From NCBI RefSeq assembly GCF_001513965.1, contig NZ_KQ948029.1, forward strand, positions 134,148 through 198,147: DNA of 64,000 nt, written 5' to 3'. Both the position numbers and the translations under genes were made by a program. Position 1 is the first letter of the stretch, and each line of letters begins with the position of its first letter. Shown piece after piece: positions 51,441 through 60,053 of this stretch. Source of the DNA: Streptomyces cellostaticus. GTDB lineage: Bacteria > Actinomycetota > Actinomycetes > Streptomycetales > Streptomycetaceae. The notes under the pieces are model-generated. The model worked only from the letters and a program-made list of their open reading frames with translations, was not told the DNA's origin and made no database searches.

Positions 51441-52217
51441 TCACTGATGCGGGATGGCGACGCCGGCTGCGCGCAGGTTCGCCTCGAGCAGTTCGTTCAG
51501 CCGGGCAGCCGCCGGCGCCTGGTCTTCCCGGTGGTGGTTGATCAGCCCGTAGCGGGTGGCGGCGTCGGGCCTGGCCCGGAACTCGGCCGGCATCGCCAGA
51601 AGTTCACGGTTGGCCAGCAGCTTGGCGGACAGGGCGTACGCAAGCTCGTCGAGCCGTGGGTCGTCCGGATCCCACGACTCGGCGTCCTGGCAGCGCTTCA
51701 TCAACTCGACGTACTCAGGGTCGCCGAGCTGGCGCTCGATCTGGATCAGGAAGCTGTCGAAGACCTCCGGAACCAGGGCACGGGCCAGGATCAGGGCTTC
51801 CTGTTGGATGGCCACGTAGTCGGCGCTGAAGCCGAGCTCGGCGAGCCGGTCCAAGGCCAGGCAGGCGCGCTCGGGCAGCAGGAGCCGGTCGCCTGCGGCG
51901 AGCCGGTGCAGCACCGCGCGCCGCGCGATCAGCTCCTCGATCCGATCGGTGAGTCGCCGCTCGACGTCGTCCAGGGCGGAGGCGAACCGCTCAGGATCGG
52001 CGTCGAGCAGACCTCCGATCTCGGCCAGCGGCACGCCCGCGCCGGCGAGCGTCCGAACCTGAACCAGCCGCAACATATCGGACGATCCGTACCGGCGATA
52101 ACCGGAGCCGTCGCGTTCCGGTTCGTCGACCAGGCCGAGCCGGTGGTAGTGGCGCACGGTCTTCACCGTGACGTCGGCGAACGCGGCCGCCTTACCGATC
52201 GTGAGTCCGTAGACCAT
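51441..52217 (-). CDS. MerR-family transcriptional regulator
   Basis: A 258-residue protein with the MerR winged helix at its N-terminus (LTIGKAAAFADVTVKTVRHYHRLGL, GYRRYGSSDMLRLVQV). A coiled linker and a large C-terminal domain of about 150 residues follow, typical of regulators that sense organic ligands rather than metals. It lies 4 nt after the alpha/beta-hydrolase gene on the same strand and is probably translated with it. A MerR-type dyad lies upstream of that gene, so autoregulation of the pair is likely. Confidence 0.9.
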   Translation of the reverse strand: MVYGLTIGKAAAFADVTVKTVRHYHRLGLVDEPERDGSGYRRYGSSDMLRLVQVRTLAGAGVPLAEIGGLLDADPERFASALDDVERRLTDRIEELIARRAVLHRLAAGDRLLLPERACLALDRLAELGFSADYVAIQQEALILARALVPEVFDSFLIQIERQLGDPEYVELMKRCQDAESWDPDDPRLDELAYALSAKLLANRELLAMPAEFRARPDAATRYGLINHHREDQAPAAARLNELLEANLRAAGVAIPHQ

Positions 52218-52221
52218 CTGC

Positions 52222-53022
52222 TCAGTGGGCCCTCTGATCGTGAGCGGCTGCGGTCTCGCGTACGGCCTCGGCGATGGCCCGGAAGTCCTTGCGCAGAATG
52301 TGGGAGTGGTTGCTCGCGACCTTCGCGCTCACCCTGACGTTCGGGTTCCGGGCGAGCACCGGATCGAGTGAGGCCCGCATCTGTTCCATCTCCTCCTGGC
52401 CCCCGCCGAGGCTGGCACCCGTGGCGAGGACGTACCGCACCGGGCAGGTCAAGCGCTCGAGGACCGGCTCGATGGAGGCGTTGATCTCGTTGGCCTCGAT
52501 GTTGACATCGGCATGCTGGTCAGCGGTCATCCGCGCGGCCATGCCCAGTGGGCGCAACAGCGGCAGCAGCAACCGCATCCGGCGGAACAGGCGCCGGATC
52601 CGCTCACGGCCCTCCTCGCCGGTCAGACCGTAGGGAACGGCGCCGTCCACGGACACCACCCCGAGGACCCGGTCCGGATTCCGGTCGGCCCAGTGCACCG
52701 CGAGCGCCGCACCGTAGGACCAGCCGACGAGCAGCGGCCGGTCCACCCCGGTCGCCTCGAGGACGGCATCGACGTCTCGGACACACGCCTCGAAGGAGTA
52801 GTCCGCCGACCGCTTCGACCGGCCGCGGGCCCGCTCGTCGAACGTGATGTGTCGCCAGTCGGTGCCGAGTTCAGCGATCACGGGCCGCCATGGCCGGTGG
52901 TCGGCATAGGAGCCGTTCAGATAGACGACGGGAAAGCCAGGGCCGCGCGTGTCGCTGACGGCCAGGGCCGTGTCGTCGACGGGGACCATGCCGGTCCAGG
53001 TAGAGGCAGGAGAGCTGGTCAT
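52222..53022 (-). CDS. Alpha/beta-hydrolase
   Basis: A 266-residue hydrolase of the esterase or epoxide-hydrolase-like group. It has the oxyanion region YLNGSYADHRPW, the nucleophile elbow GWSYGA (Ser) and a C-terminal catalytic His in ASNHSHIL. I chose ATG 53022; an in-frame GTG at 53037 would place the start inside the operator dyad. No strong ribosome site is visible, so a very short leader is possible. It is paired with the MerR gene downstream and may act on the ligand that regulator senses. The substrate is unknown. Confidence 0.87.
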   Translation of the reverse strand: MTSSPASTWTGMVPVDDTALAVSDTRGPGFPVVYLNGSYADHRPWRPVIAELGTDWRHITFDERARGRSKRSADYSFEACVRDVDAVLEATGVDRPLLVGWSYGAALAVHWADRNPDRVLGVVSVDGAVPYGLTGEEGRERIRRLFRRMRLLLPLLRPLGMAARMTADQHADVNIEANEINASIEPVLERLTCPVRYVLATGASLGGGQEEMEQMRASLDPVLARNPNVRVSAKVASNHSHILRKDFRAIAEAVRETAAAHDQRAH

Positions 53023-53034
53023 GCAATCAGCGTC

Positions 53035-53055
53035 CACCCTGACCCTGGGTCAAGG
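53035..53055. promoter_or_regulatory. MerR-type operator
   Basis: A 21-bp dyad with arms ACCCTGACCC and GGGTCAAGGT (one mismatched pair, one central base) just upstream of the hydrolase-MerR operon. On the minus strand TTGACC stands at its upstream end like a -35 box, the usual arrangement for MerR-family promoters. Confidence 0.65.
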
Positions 53056-53202
53056 TCAACCCGCGAGTTTGAGCCGGATCCTGGACTCTGTCGTTCAGCC
53101 CGTACGACCCCGAACCGCCGCAGGCACCTGAAGACGGTGGCGGCTCGGCATCCTGCACTCTTACCCGGCCCCATGCGGCCGAGGCATCCGGGTGTCGTTC
53201 CC

Positions 53203-53299
<97 letters not shown>

Positions 53300-53330
53300 T
53301 CGTTCCCGGCCCCGGGCGGTGTCCGGTGCC

Positions 53331-53362
53331 GTTCACGTGAACGAGACTGGCAGGGGCCCCTG
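53331..53362. promoter_or_regulatory. Two perfect 12-bp palindromes between hisS and the tRNA-like gene
   Basis: GTTCACGTGAAC at 53331-53342 and CAGGGGCCCCTG at 53351-53362 lie in the 204-bp gap between the hisS stop and the tRNA-like sequence. They could be operators for the minus-strand tRNA-like gene or part of the hisS terminator region. I see no gene in this gap. Confidence 0.3.
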
Positions 53363-53503
53363 ACGGGACCCTGATCCGCCCCTGACGCGGACTGCTTGAG
53401 CATGCTGAATGGCGGGTACCTCGGAGCCTCAAGGTCGACCACCCCGACCTCGCGGAGCGGCCGTCGGTCCTCGGTCGGACGGGCTTCCCGGTGCGGGCGG
53501 GGC

Positions 53504-54805
53504 TCAGGCTCCCGGAGCGGCCAGGCGCTCCGTGAGGTGGGCGACCACGTCGGTCAGCTCGATCTCATGCTGCGCCTTGCCCTCGAGGTCCCGCAGGACC
53601 ACGGCCTGGCGCTGCCACTCGTCGCGGCCGACGATGACCGCGTAGCGGGCGCCGCTGCGGTCGGCGCGGGCGAGTTCCTTGCCCAGCTTGCGCGGCTCCA
53701 GGGTGGTCGAGGTGCGGATCCTTGCCTGTCGGAGCCGCCGGGCGACCTCGCGGGAGGCGGGCACCAGATCGTCGTCGACGGGGATCACGGTGACGTCCAC
53801 CTCGGTCTTGGCCTCGGGCAGCAGGCCATGGGTGTCGAGGAAGTCGTGCAGGGTGACGTCGCCCATGCCGAAGCCGATGCCCGGGATGCGCTGGGTGGTG
53901 AAGAGACCGGCCAGATCGCCGTAGCGGCCGCCGCCGAAGAGCGAGCGGTTGTTGGCGGGGGAGCGGTCGAAGACCTCGAAGACGGTGGAGGTGTAGTACT
54001 GGAGGCCGCGCACGATGAAGGGGTCGAAGACGAAGAGGTCCTTGGCCTCGCTCTTCATCACCCGGGCCAGCGCGGAGGTCTCCCGGACCTCTTGGGGGAG
54101 GTCGGGCAGCACCTCGGCCCCGGAGCGGAGAGTGGATTCCAGGAGGTCGAACATCCGGCCGTCGAGGCCGAACTCGGCGGCGTCCTCGCGCAGCTTCTCG
54201 GTCGGCACCTTCTCCCAGCGGTCGATGAGAGCCATGGTCTGCTGGTGCGCGCTCTCCGGCACCTTCACCACATCGCGCAGGACGCTGTTGAGGATGGCCC
54301 GGTCGCCCACGCGCAGCAGCCACATGTCGCGGGTCGCGCCGAGCGAGTTCATCACATCGTGGATGAGCTCGAAGATCTCGATCTCGCAGTTCGGGTTGTC
54401 GGACCCGAAGATGTCGACGTTGAGCTGCCAGTGCTCGCGGGTGCGGCCGCGCTGCGGCCGCTCATAGCGGTGGCAGTTGACGTGGCTGTACCAGCGAACC
54501 GGGAACTGGAGGCTGCCGGCGTTGCCGGCGATCATCCGGGCGACCGAGGGAGTCATCTCCGGGCGCAGCGCGAGCCGGCGGCCCCCCCGGTCGGTGAGGG
54601 AGTACAGCTGCTGGTCCGCGATCTCCTGGCCGGACTTCGCCTCGTAGATCTCCGCGGACTCCAGGATCGGCCCGTCGTACCGCCCGTAGCCGTAGCGCTC
54701 CACCGTCTCGTACAGATGGTTGAACACCTGCTGCCGGACGGACATCTCGGCGGGGAGGAAATCCCTCGTGCCTCGGTAGGGAGCGGTGGGCAGCAGACGA
54801 CTCAC
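53504..54805 (-). CDS. hisS: Histidyl-tRNA synthetase
   Basis: A 433-residue class II aminoacyl-tRNA synthetase that charges tRNA-His. Visible motifs: YRGTRDFLPAEM at the N-terminus, motif 2 region WYSHVNCHRYERPQRGRTREHWQ, the HisRS-specific FIVRGLQYYTSTVFE and motif 3 GIGFGMGDV. A C-terminal anticodon-binding domain follows (DVTVIPVDDD onward). GTG 54805 has GAGGAG about 8 nt upstream. From memory, the usual actinomycete enzyme has a different N-terminal motif, so this may be a second, divergent copy. Its place at the end of a biosynthetic operon suggests a resistance copy or a supplier of His-tRNA to the pathway. A plain housekeeping gene remains possible. Confidence 0.93.
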   Translation of the reverse strand: MSRLLPTAPYRGTRDFLPAEMSVRQQVFNHLYETVERYGYGRYDGPILESAEIYEAKSGQEIADQQLYSLTDRGGRRLALRPEMTPSVARMIAGNAGSLQFPVRWYSHVNCHRYERPQRGRTREHWQLNVDIFGSDNPNCEIEIFELIHDVMNSLGATRDMWLLRVGDRAILNSVLRDVVKVPESAHQQTMALIDRWEKVPTEKLREDAAEFGLDGRMFDLLESTLRSGAEVLPDLPQEVRETSALARVMKSEAKDLFVFDPFIVRGLQYYTSTVFEVFDRSPANNRSLFGGGRYGDLAGLFTTQRIPGIGFGMGDVTLHDFLDTHGLLPEAKTEVDVTVIPVDDDLVPASREVARRLRQARIRTSTTLEPRKLGKELARADRSGARYAVIVGRDEWQRQAVVLRDLEGKAQHEIELTDVVAHLTERLAAPGA

Positions 54806-54840
54806 GAAGGGGCTCCTCTGGGTGATGTGAGATGGCTGAC

Positions 54841-54870
54841 ATTCTAGCAAGGGGTACTGACGTGCCATCA
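54841..54870 (-). promoter_or_regulatory. Possible hisS promoter
   Basis: On the minus strand TAGAAT (54841-54846) makes a good -10 box, with a weak TGATGG about 18 nt upstream, in the 71-bp gap before hisS. It would allow hisS transcription apart from the operon. Confidence 0.4.
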
Positions 54871-54876
54871 GGGTGA

Positions 54877-55629
54877 TCAGCGGGCGGGCGTTCGTCGGCC
54901 GAGGATGGCCGAGCCCACTCTGATGTGCGTCGCACCCGCGGCGATCGCGGCCTCCAGGTCGCCGCTCATGCCGGCCGACATCACCCCGGCACCGGGATGG
55001 TCGCCGAGCAGCTGCTCCCGGACCCGGTGCAACCGGGCGAACGCCCGCTCGGCCGGCTCCTGTGGCGGGGCCACGGCCATCACCCCGGCCACCGTGAGCA
55101 GGGGCTCGTCGGCGATGAGTGCGGCGAGCCGGGGCACCGTGTCGGGGTGGGCCCCGCCGCGGCCCGGGGCCCCGTCCAGGCTCACCTGGATCAGGCAGCG
55201 CAGTTCCCGGTCCGTCCGGCGGGCGGCCTTGCCGAGTGCGGCCACCAGGGAGGTACGGTCCACGGAGTGCACCATGTCGGCATAACGGGCCACCGAAGGC
55301 GCCTTGTTGGTCTGGAGTTGGCCGATGAAGTGCCAGGACAGGGCCGGTGAGAGGTCGGCGCAGGCCGCTGCCTTCCCGGACGCCTGCTGGTCCTGGTTCT
55401 CTCCCACGTCGCGGACGCCCAGCCCGGCCAGCAGGCGGACGTCCTCGGCGGGCCAGGTCTTGGTGACGGTGATGAGGGTGATTCCGGTGTGGTCGCGTCC
55501 GGCCGCCTGGGCGGCATGGGCGATCCGGCTGCGGACGGCGGCCAGCCGCTCGGCCAGGAACGCCCGTCGGGTCTCGCGGGTGTCGGGTTCCCGGGAGACC
55601 TCGGGGGCGGGACGCAGGGGTGTGGTCAC
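54877..55629 (-). CDS. YggS/PLPBP-family PLP-binding protein
   Basis: A 250-residue protein of the alanine-racemase-N-like family that binds pyridoxal phosphate and usually maintains PLP and amino-acid balance. Landmarks are Lys57 in ITVTKTWP (PLP Schiff base), DVGENQDQQ, WHFIGQLQTNK, VHSVD and the phosphate-binding MSAGMSGDLEAAI...IRVGSAILG. GTG 55629 has GAGAAGGG about 10 nt upstream. It lies 20 nt after the DegT aminotransferase gene. Next to two PLP aminotransferases it may supply or protect the cofactor, or act on a pathway intermediate. The canonical copy in actinomycetes sits by the cell-division genes, so this is probably an extra paralogue. Confidence 0.9.
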   Translation of the reverse strand: MTTPLRPAPEVSREPDTRETRRAFLAERLAAVRSRIAHAAQAAGRDHTGITLITVTKTWPAEDVRLLAGLGVRDVGENQDQQASGKAAACADLSPALSWHFIGQLQTNKAPSVARYADMVHSVDRTSLVAALGKAARRTDRELRCLIQVSLDGAPGRGGAHPDTVPRLAALIADEPLLTVAGVMAVAPPQEPAERAFARLHRVREQLLGDHPGAGVMSAGMSGDLEAAIAAGATHIRVGSAILGRRTPAR

Positions 55630-55649
55630 GGTGGGGCCCTTCTCGTTCG

Positions 55650-56774
55650 CTAGTCCGGCAGGCCGGTCAGGGCCGCTGCCACCCGGTGGGCCTGCTCGTC
55701 GGTGAGTGCGGCGAACAGCGGTACCGAGACGGTGCTGTCCACGACGCGTTCGGCCACGGGGTACTCCTGCGGCTCCAGCCCCAGTTGCCGGTGCAGCAGA
55801 TGCCGGGCGGGGATCAGGGGGTCGGCCGAGATGCCCGCGGCGCGCAGGTGGCCGATCCACTGCTGCTGCTGGGCGCGGTCGGCGGCCCGCAGGCAGTAGC
55901 GGTAGGGCACCTGGCCGGGAGCCAGGCCCGGCGGGGGCGCGATGTGCGGTGGCAGGGCCGCGGTGAAGCGGGCAGCGAGGGTGCGGCGGTGGGCGACGAT
56001 GCGGTCCAGTCGCCGGAACTGGCTGAGCGCCAGGGCCGCCGCAGGGTCGGGGAGGCGGTGGTTGAACCGCGGGGTGTAGATCTCGCGGGCTGCCGGGTCC
56101 TGGTGGACGCGGACGCGTTCCCAGGCCGCCCGGTCGGACTGCAGCAGCATCCCGCCCTCACCCGCGCTGATCACCTTGGTGGCGTAGAAGGAGAACACCG
56201 CGGCATCCCCGATGCCTCCGAGGGGGCGTCCCTGCTCGTCGTGGCCGCCCAGGCTCTGGCAGCAGTCCTCCACCAGCAGTGCGGCCTTGGGGCGCAGAGC
56301 GTCCAGGTCTGCGGGGTGGCCGTGGGTGTGCACGGCGATGACGGCGTCGAGACGGCTTGCCCGGTCGAGCCGTTCGGGATCGAGGGTCAGTGTCCGCTCG
56401 GTGATGTCCACGACCATCGGGGTGCAGCCGGCGGCCAGTACGGCGTCCAGCAGGGCCGAGCAGCCGTAGGTGGGGACGGCGACGGTGGCACCGGTGTCCC
56501 CGAGCCCGGCGCCGCGCAGTGCCAGTGTCAGCCCTGCGGTGCCGGAGGAGACGGCGCAGGCGTGCATGGGGTGGAAGCGCTCGGCGAACGCCTCCTCGAG
56601 CGCTGCGGTCCGGGGGCCGGAAGCGAGCCATCCGGAGCGGAGGGCCTCGGTCACGGCGGCGATGTCCTCTTCGGTGACCAGCGGCCCGTTGTGCGGGATC
56701 GGCGGCCCGTGGTGCGGGGCCGACGTGGTGGCCGGCTCCCCGGTGCGCTGGGGGTGGGCTTCCTGCGAGGTCAT
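55650..56774 (-). CDS. DegT/DnrJ/EryC1/StrS-family aminotransferase
   Basis: A 374-residue PLP-dependent aminotransferase of the sugar or cyclitol type. It has SSGTAGLTLALRGAG (phosphate cup), HTHGHPADLD, LLVEDCCQSLGG (Asp contacting the PLP nitrogen) and the Schiff-base Lys200 in FYATKVISAGEGGM. Members transfer an amino group from Glu or Gln to keto-sugars, cyclitols or other oxo groups. ATG 56774 overlaps the stop of the class I aminotransferase by four bases. Its presence with a hexapeptide-repeat acyltransferase recalls amino-sugar pathways (aminate, then acylate), but no sugar-nucleotide enzyme is visible here. Confidence 0.92.
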   Translation of the reverse strand: MTSQEAHPQRTGEPATTSAPHHGPPIPHNGPLVTEEDIAAVTEALRSGWLASGPRTAALEEAFAERFHPMHACAVSSGTAGLTLALRGAGLGDTGATVAVPTYGCSALLDAVLAAGCTPMVVDITERTLTLDPERLDRASRLDAVIAVHTHGHPADLDALRPKAALLVEDCCQSLGGHDEQGRPLGGIGDAAVFSFYATKVISAGEGGMLLQSDRAAWERVRVHQDPAAREIYTPRFNHRLPDPAAALALSQFRRLDRIVAHRRTLAARFTAALPPHIAPPPGLAPGQVPYRYCLRAADRAQQQQWIGHLRAAGISADPLIPARHLLHRQLGLEPQEYPVAERVVDSTVSVPLFAALTDEQAHRVAAALTGLPD

Positions 56775-57991
56775 GTCAGGCCCTTCTCCAGCCTTTCCAG
56801 TGCCTGGTGCAGCACGCTTTCGCGTTTGCAGAAGGCGAAGCGGACGTAGCGGCGTCCGGCGTCCGGGTCGGCGTAGAAGACCTGGTGGGGGATGGCGGCG
56901 ACGCCGCAGCGGGAGGGCAGTGCGCGGCAGAAGTCCATCCCGTCCCGCTCGCCGAGAGGCGTGATGTCGGCGGTGATGAAGTAGGTGCCCCGCGGCGGCC
57001 GGACGGCGAAGCCGACTGCGCGCAGCCCGTCGGTCATGAGGTCCCGGCGTCGCCGCAGGGAGTCGGTGGCGGCGGTGAAGTACTCCTCGGGGAGGCGGAG
57101 GGCGTCGGCCACGGCGTGCTGGAAGGGTGTGCCGCCGGCGAAGGAGAGGTGCTGCTTGACCTCGCGGACGGCGGTGACCAGATCGGCGGGACCGGTCGCC
57201 CAGCCGACCTTCCAGCCGGTGAAGGAGAACGACTTGCCGGCTGAGGAGATGGTGACGGTGCGCTCGAACATGCCGGGCAGTGCTGCGATGGGCTGGTGGG
57301 TTCCCTCGAACACCAGGTGCTCGTAGACCTCGTCGGAGATCACCAGCAGATCGTGTGCCCGGGCCAGGGCGGCCACCTCGTGGAGCTGCTCGGAGGCGAG
57401 GACCGCGCCGGTCGGGTTGTGGGGCGTGTTGAGCAGCAGGATCCGGGTGCGCTCGGTGATCGCGGCGGCCAGTTCCCGGGTGTCCAGGGTGAAGTCGGGG
57501 GCGTGCAGCCGGACCGGCACCAGGGTGGCTCCGGCCAGGGTGGCGCAGGCGGCGTAGGAGTCGTAGAAGGGCTCCAGGGCCACGATCTCGTCACCGGGCG
57601 TGGTCAGGGCGAGCAGCGCGGCGGCCAGGGCTTCGGAGGCGCCGGTGGTGACGACGGTCTCCCGGTCGGGATCGATGTCCAGCCCGTAGCGATGCCGTTG
57701 GTGGTCGGCGATGGCGCGGCGCAGTCCGGGGAGCCCGGGGACCGGCGGGTACTGGTGGTGGCCGGCACGCAGTGCGCGGACGGCGGCTTCGACGATGGCG
57801 TCGGGGCCCGCGGTGTCGGGGAAGCCCTGGCCGAGATTGATGGCGTCGTGCTGTTCGGCCAGGGCCGACATCTCGGCGAAGACGCTGTGCCCGTGGGCGG
57901 CGAGGCGGCCGCGGCGCGGGTGGGGAAGAGGTGCGCCGCGGTGCGGTGCGGTGCGGGCGCCGCTGCCGGGCGGGTGCCGGTGGCCGGTCAT
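56771..57991 (-). CDS. Class I/II PLP-dependent aminotransferase
   Basis: A 406-residue fold-type I aminotransferase resembling the kynurenine/methionine aminotransferase group (INLGQGFPDTAGP, GHHQYPPVPGLPGLR, NTPHNPTGAVL, ISDEVYEHLVF). The PLP lysine is Lys253 in SSAGKSFSFTGWKVGW. The first 30 residues are Pro/Arg/His-rich and not part of the fold. ATG 57991 overlaps the methyltransferase stop. It most likely interconverts an amino acid and its 2-oxo acid in this pathway; the substrate cannot be read from the sequence. Confidence 0.92.
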   Translation of the reverse strand: MTGHRHPPGSGARTAPHRGAPLPHPRRGRLAAHGHSVFAEMSALAEQHDAINLGQGFPDTAGPDAIVEAAVRALRAGHHQYPPVPGLPGLRRAIADHQRHRYGLDIDPDRETVVTTGASEALAAALLALTTPGDEIVALEPFYDSYAACATLAGATLVPVRLHAPDFTLDTRELAAAITERTRILLLNTPHNPTGAVLASEQLHEVAALARAHDLLVISDEVYEHLVFEGTHQPIAALPGMFERTVTISSAGKSFSFTGWKVGWATGPADLVTAVREVKQHLSFAGGTPFQHAVADALRLPEEYFTAATDSLRRRRDLMTDGLRAVGFAVRPPRGTYFITADITPLGERDGMDFCRALPSRCGVAAIPHQVFYADPDAGRRYVRFAFCKRESVLHQALERLEKGLT

Positions 57992-58848
57992 GACCGGCCA
58001 CCGGTGTCGGCCGCTTCGGGCTCGGGCCGGTGGATCTCCAGCAGGGCGAAGCGGTGGAGCATCTGGCTGCCGTTGAGGTACACCGGCGCCGGGTCCGCGG
58101 TGGCGTCGGGGTCGGGCACGGTGTGCGAGCGCAGTGGGTCCTCCGGCCGCCGTGCGCGGGATGCGGTGGGGAGGTAGCGGTGGAAGGTGTGGTGCAGTCC
58201 GGCCCGGTCCAGCAGCCGGCTGACGGTCTGCACGGAGAACTGGTTCCATCCGGGCAGCCACTCGGGGTCGCTGTCCGGATGGCGCAGCCGGATGACGACG
58301 TCCACCGGTTCGGGGTTGAACAGGCCGAAGACATAGGCGCGTCCGCCGGGCGCGGTCAGGCGCAGCAGCGCGTCGATCCAGTGCTGGGGGTCGTCGAAGT
58401 GGCTGTGCAGGGCGACCATGAAGACGGTCCTGAACGGCCCGGTGGGCAGGGTGTCGGGCCGCAGCACGTCGCCGGTCCGGAAGCGGGCGCCGGGCACGCG
58501 GCGCCGGGCCGACTCGATCAGTGCGGGCTGGAGGTCCACGCAGGTCAGGTCGGCGGGGTGCCGGCTGAGGAGGTAGTGGGCGAACGCTCCGGCCGCGCAG
58601 CCCACTTCGCACACCGTTCCGCCGGGGTGGGCGCGCAGCCAGGGGGCGGCGTGGTCGACGACGAAGGGGAAGTAGTGCGGGTGCTCGCTGTCCACGGGGC
58701 GGTCGGCGTAGCGCAGGTCCAGATTGCGGGGGCCGCCGGCGGGCCCGGGGAGGGCCGTGTGCTGCGCCGGAACCGCGGGCGGTGCGGGGTGCTGCGCCGG
58801 GGTCTTCGGCGTGGTGGCGCGGGGCGCCTGGCGGGGGGTGGTGGTCAT
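57988..58848 (-). CDS. SAM-dependent class I methyltransferase
   Basis: A 286-residue protein. After a disordered Pro/Ala/Thr-rich N-terminus of about 40 residues it has the Rossmann methyltransferase motif I VCEVGCAAGAFA (79-90), an acidic ribose contact in TCVDLQPALIESAR and a motif IV-like TVFMVALHSHFDDPQHW. It overlaps both neighbours by ATGA. Sequence alone does not tell O-, N- or C-methylation. It is part of the unrecognised minus-strand operon. Confidence 0.88.
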   Translation of the reverse strand: MTTTPRQAPRATTPKTPAQHPAPPAVPAQHTALPGPAGGPRNLDLRYADRPVDSEHPHYFPFVVDHAAPWLRAHPGGTVCEVGCAAGAFAHYLLSRHPADLTCVDLQPALIESARRRVPGARFRTGDVLRPDTLPTGPFRTVFMVALHSHFDDPQHWIDALLRLTAPGGRAYVFGLFNPEPVDVVIRLRHPDSDPEWLPGWNQFSVQTVSRLLDRAGLHHTFHRYLPTASRARRPEDPLRSHTVPDPDATADPAPVYLNGSQMLHRFALLEIHRPEPEAADTGGRS

Positions 58849-60053
58849 CGGCCGATCCCGGTGGTGGTGGGTTTTCGGGTGAGCGCGGCCAGCCGGGCGA
58901 ATCCCTCGACGGGCAGGCTGCGGAAGGGCAATTGGTCGCCGCAGGGCAGGGCGTTGCGCCGCAGGAAGTCCCGCAGGTCGTGGCCGACGTCGTCGAGGCC
59001 GCCGCTGAGCCGCCCGGAGCGCAGCTCGAACAGGGCGCGGGTGCGGCCGGTCCAGGGGCGCAGGTCGGGGCGGTCGTCCACGGTGAGCAGGTGGAAGCCA
59101 CGCCGGTCGGCCGCGTTGGCGTGGGCGTTGATGGAGTCGAGGTCGGTGTCGTCGGTGACCAGCAGCACGCGGTGGCGGCCTGCGACGTCGATGCCGCCGT
59201 CGGGGGTGCGCTCGGCGGTCAGACCTTTCCAGTGGAGCTCGGCGATCCAGTCGTCGAGCAGGGCGTCGATGCGCCGGTGGGCCTCGTCGCCCTGGGGGGG
59301 CCGGGGGTCCAGGGTGCGCTTGACGGCGGCGGGCACGCCGCCGGCCAGTACTCCGGCGGGCAGGTCGCGGCTGACGACGCTGCCGGAGGCGACGATGGTG
59401 TCGGCGCCGATGGTCACCCCGGGGAGCACCGTGGCGTGGTAGGCGAGCCAGACGTTCCGCTCGATGCGCACCGGCGCGAAGGTCGCGGGGTAGCCGTCCA
59501 GGAGGCGGTGGCCGAAGTGGAACCCGTGGGTCCAGATGGTGAGGTGGGAGCCGGATCCGACCTGGTCGCCCAGGATGATGGGGTGGTTGGCGTTGAGGAT
59601 GCTGTGCGGCCCGATCGCCACCCGGGCGCCCAGGACGACATGCGAGGTGGAGGCGGTGGTGCCGCCGTAGCCGACGCTGGTGCCCTGGCCGAGGTAGAGC
59701 AGCCGGTCGGCCTGGAAGGAGCGGCAGGTGACCTGGGTCCCGGACTCGATGCGCCCGCCGCCCTCGATTTCGAAGGCATCGGCGACGAACACGGTGACCG
59801 AGGGCTGGAGCTCGGTGGCGTCGCCCAGGAAGAGGGTTCCGGCGCGCAGGTCGCAGTCCTCCCCGATGGTGACGCCGTCGCCCAGGGTGAGGGTGTCCGC
59901 GGCCAGGACGGTGCCGGCGCCGATGGTCACATCGCGGCCGATACGGACGTCGGCGCCAAGCCAGGCGCGTACGCCCGGCCCGAGCGTCACTCCGGACTCG
60001 ATCAGCCGGCGCCGGCCGGCCGAGCCGTCGTCGGGGGTCTGGTCGATGGTCAT
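58845..60053 (-). CDS. Hexapeptide-repeat (left-handed beta-helix) acyltransferase with extra C-terminal domain
   Basis: A 402-residue protein. Residues 18-250 are hexapeptide repeats with the usual I/V-G-x spacing (VRIGRDVTIGAGTVLAAD, VTIGEDCDLRAGTLFLGD). They end in the typical acetyltransferase cap WLAYHATVLPGVTIGADT and GVPAAVKRTL, and HGFHFGH may carry the catalytic His. About 140 further residues (260-402, with VLLVTDDTDLDSINAHAN) belong to no family I recognise. It overlaps both neighbours by four bases. The likely role is acyl transfer to an amine or hydroxyl, for example the amine made by the DegT enzyme. Confidence 0.85.
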   Translation of the reverse strand: MTIDQTPDDGSAGRRRLIESGVTLGPGVRAWLGADVRIGRDVTIGAGTVLAADTLTLGDGVTIGEDCDLRAGTLFLGDATELQPSVTVFVADAFEIEGGGRIESGTQVTCRSFQADRLLYLGQGTSVGYGGTTASTSHVVLGARVAIGPHSILNANHPIILGDQVGSGSHLTIWTHGFHFGHRLLDGYPATFAPVRIERNVWLAYHATVLPGVTIGADTIVASGSVVSRDLPAGVLAGGVPAAVKRTLDPRPPQGDEAHRRIDALLDDWIAELHWKGLTAERTPDGGIDVAGRHRVLLVTDDTDLDSINAHANAADRRGFHLLTVDDRPDLRPWTGRTRALFELRSGRLSGGLDDVGHDLRDFLRRNALPCGDQLPFRSLPVEGFARLAALTRKPTTTGIGR

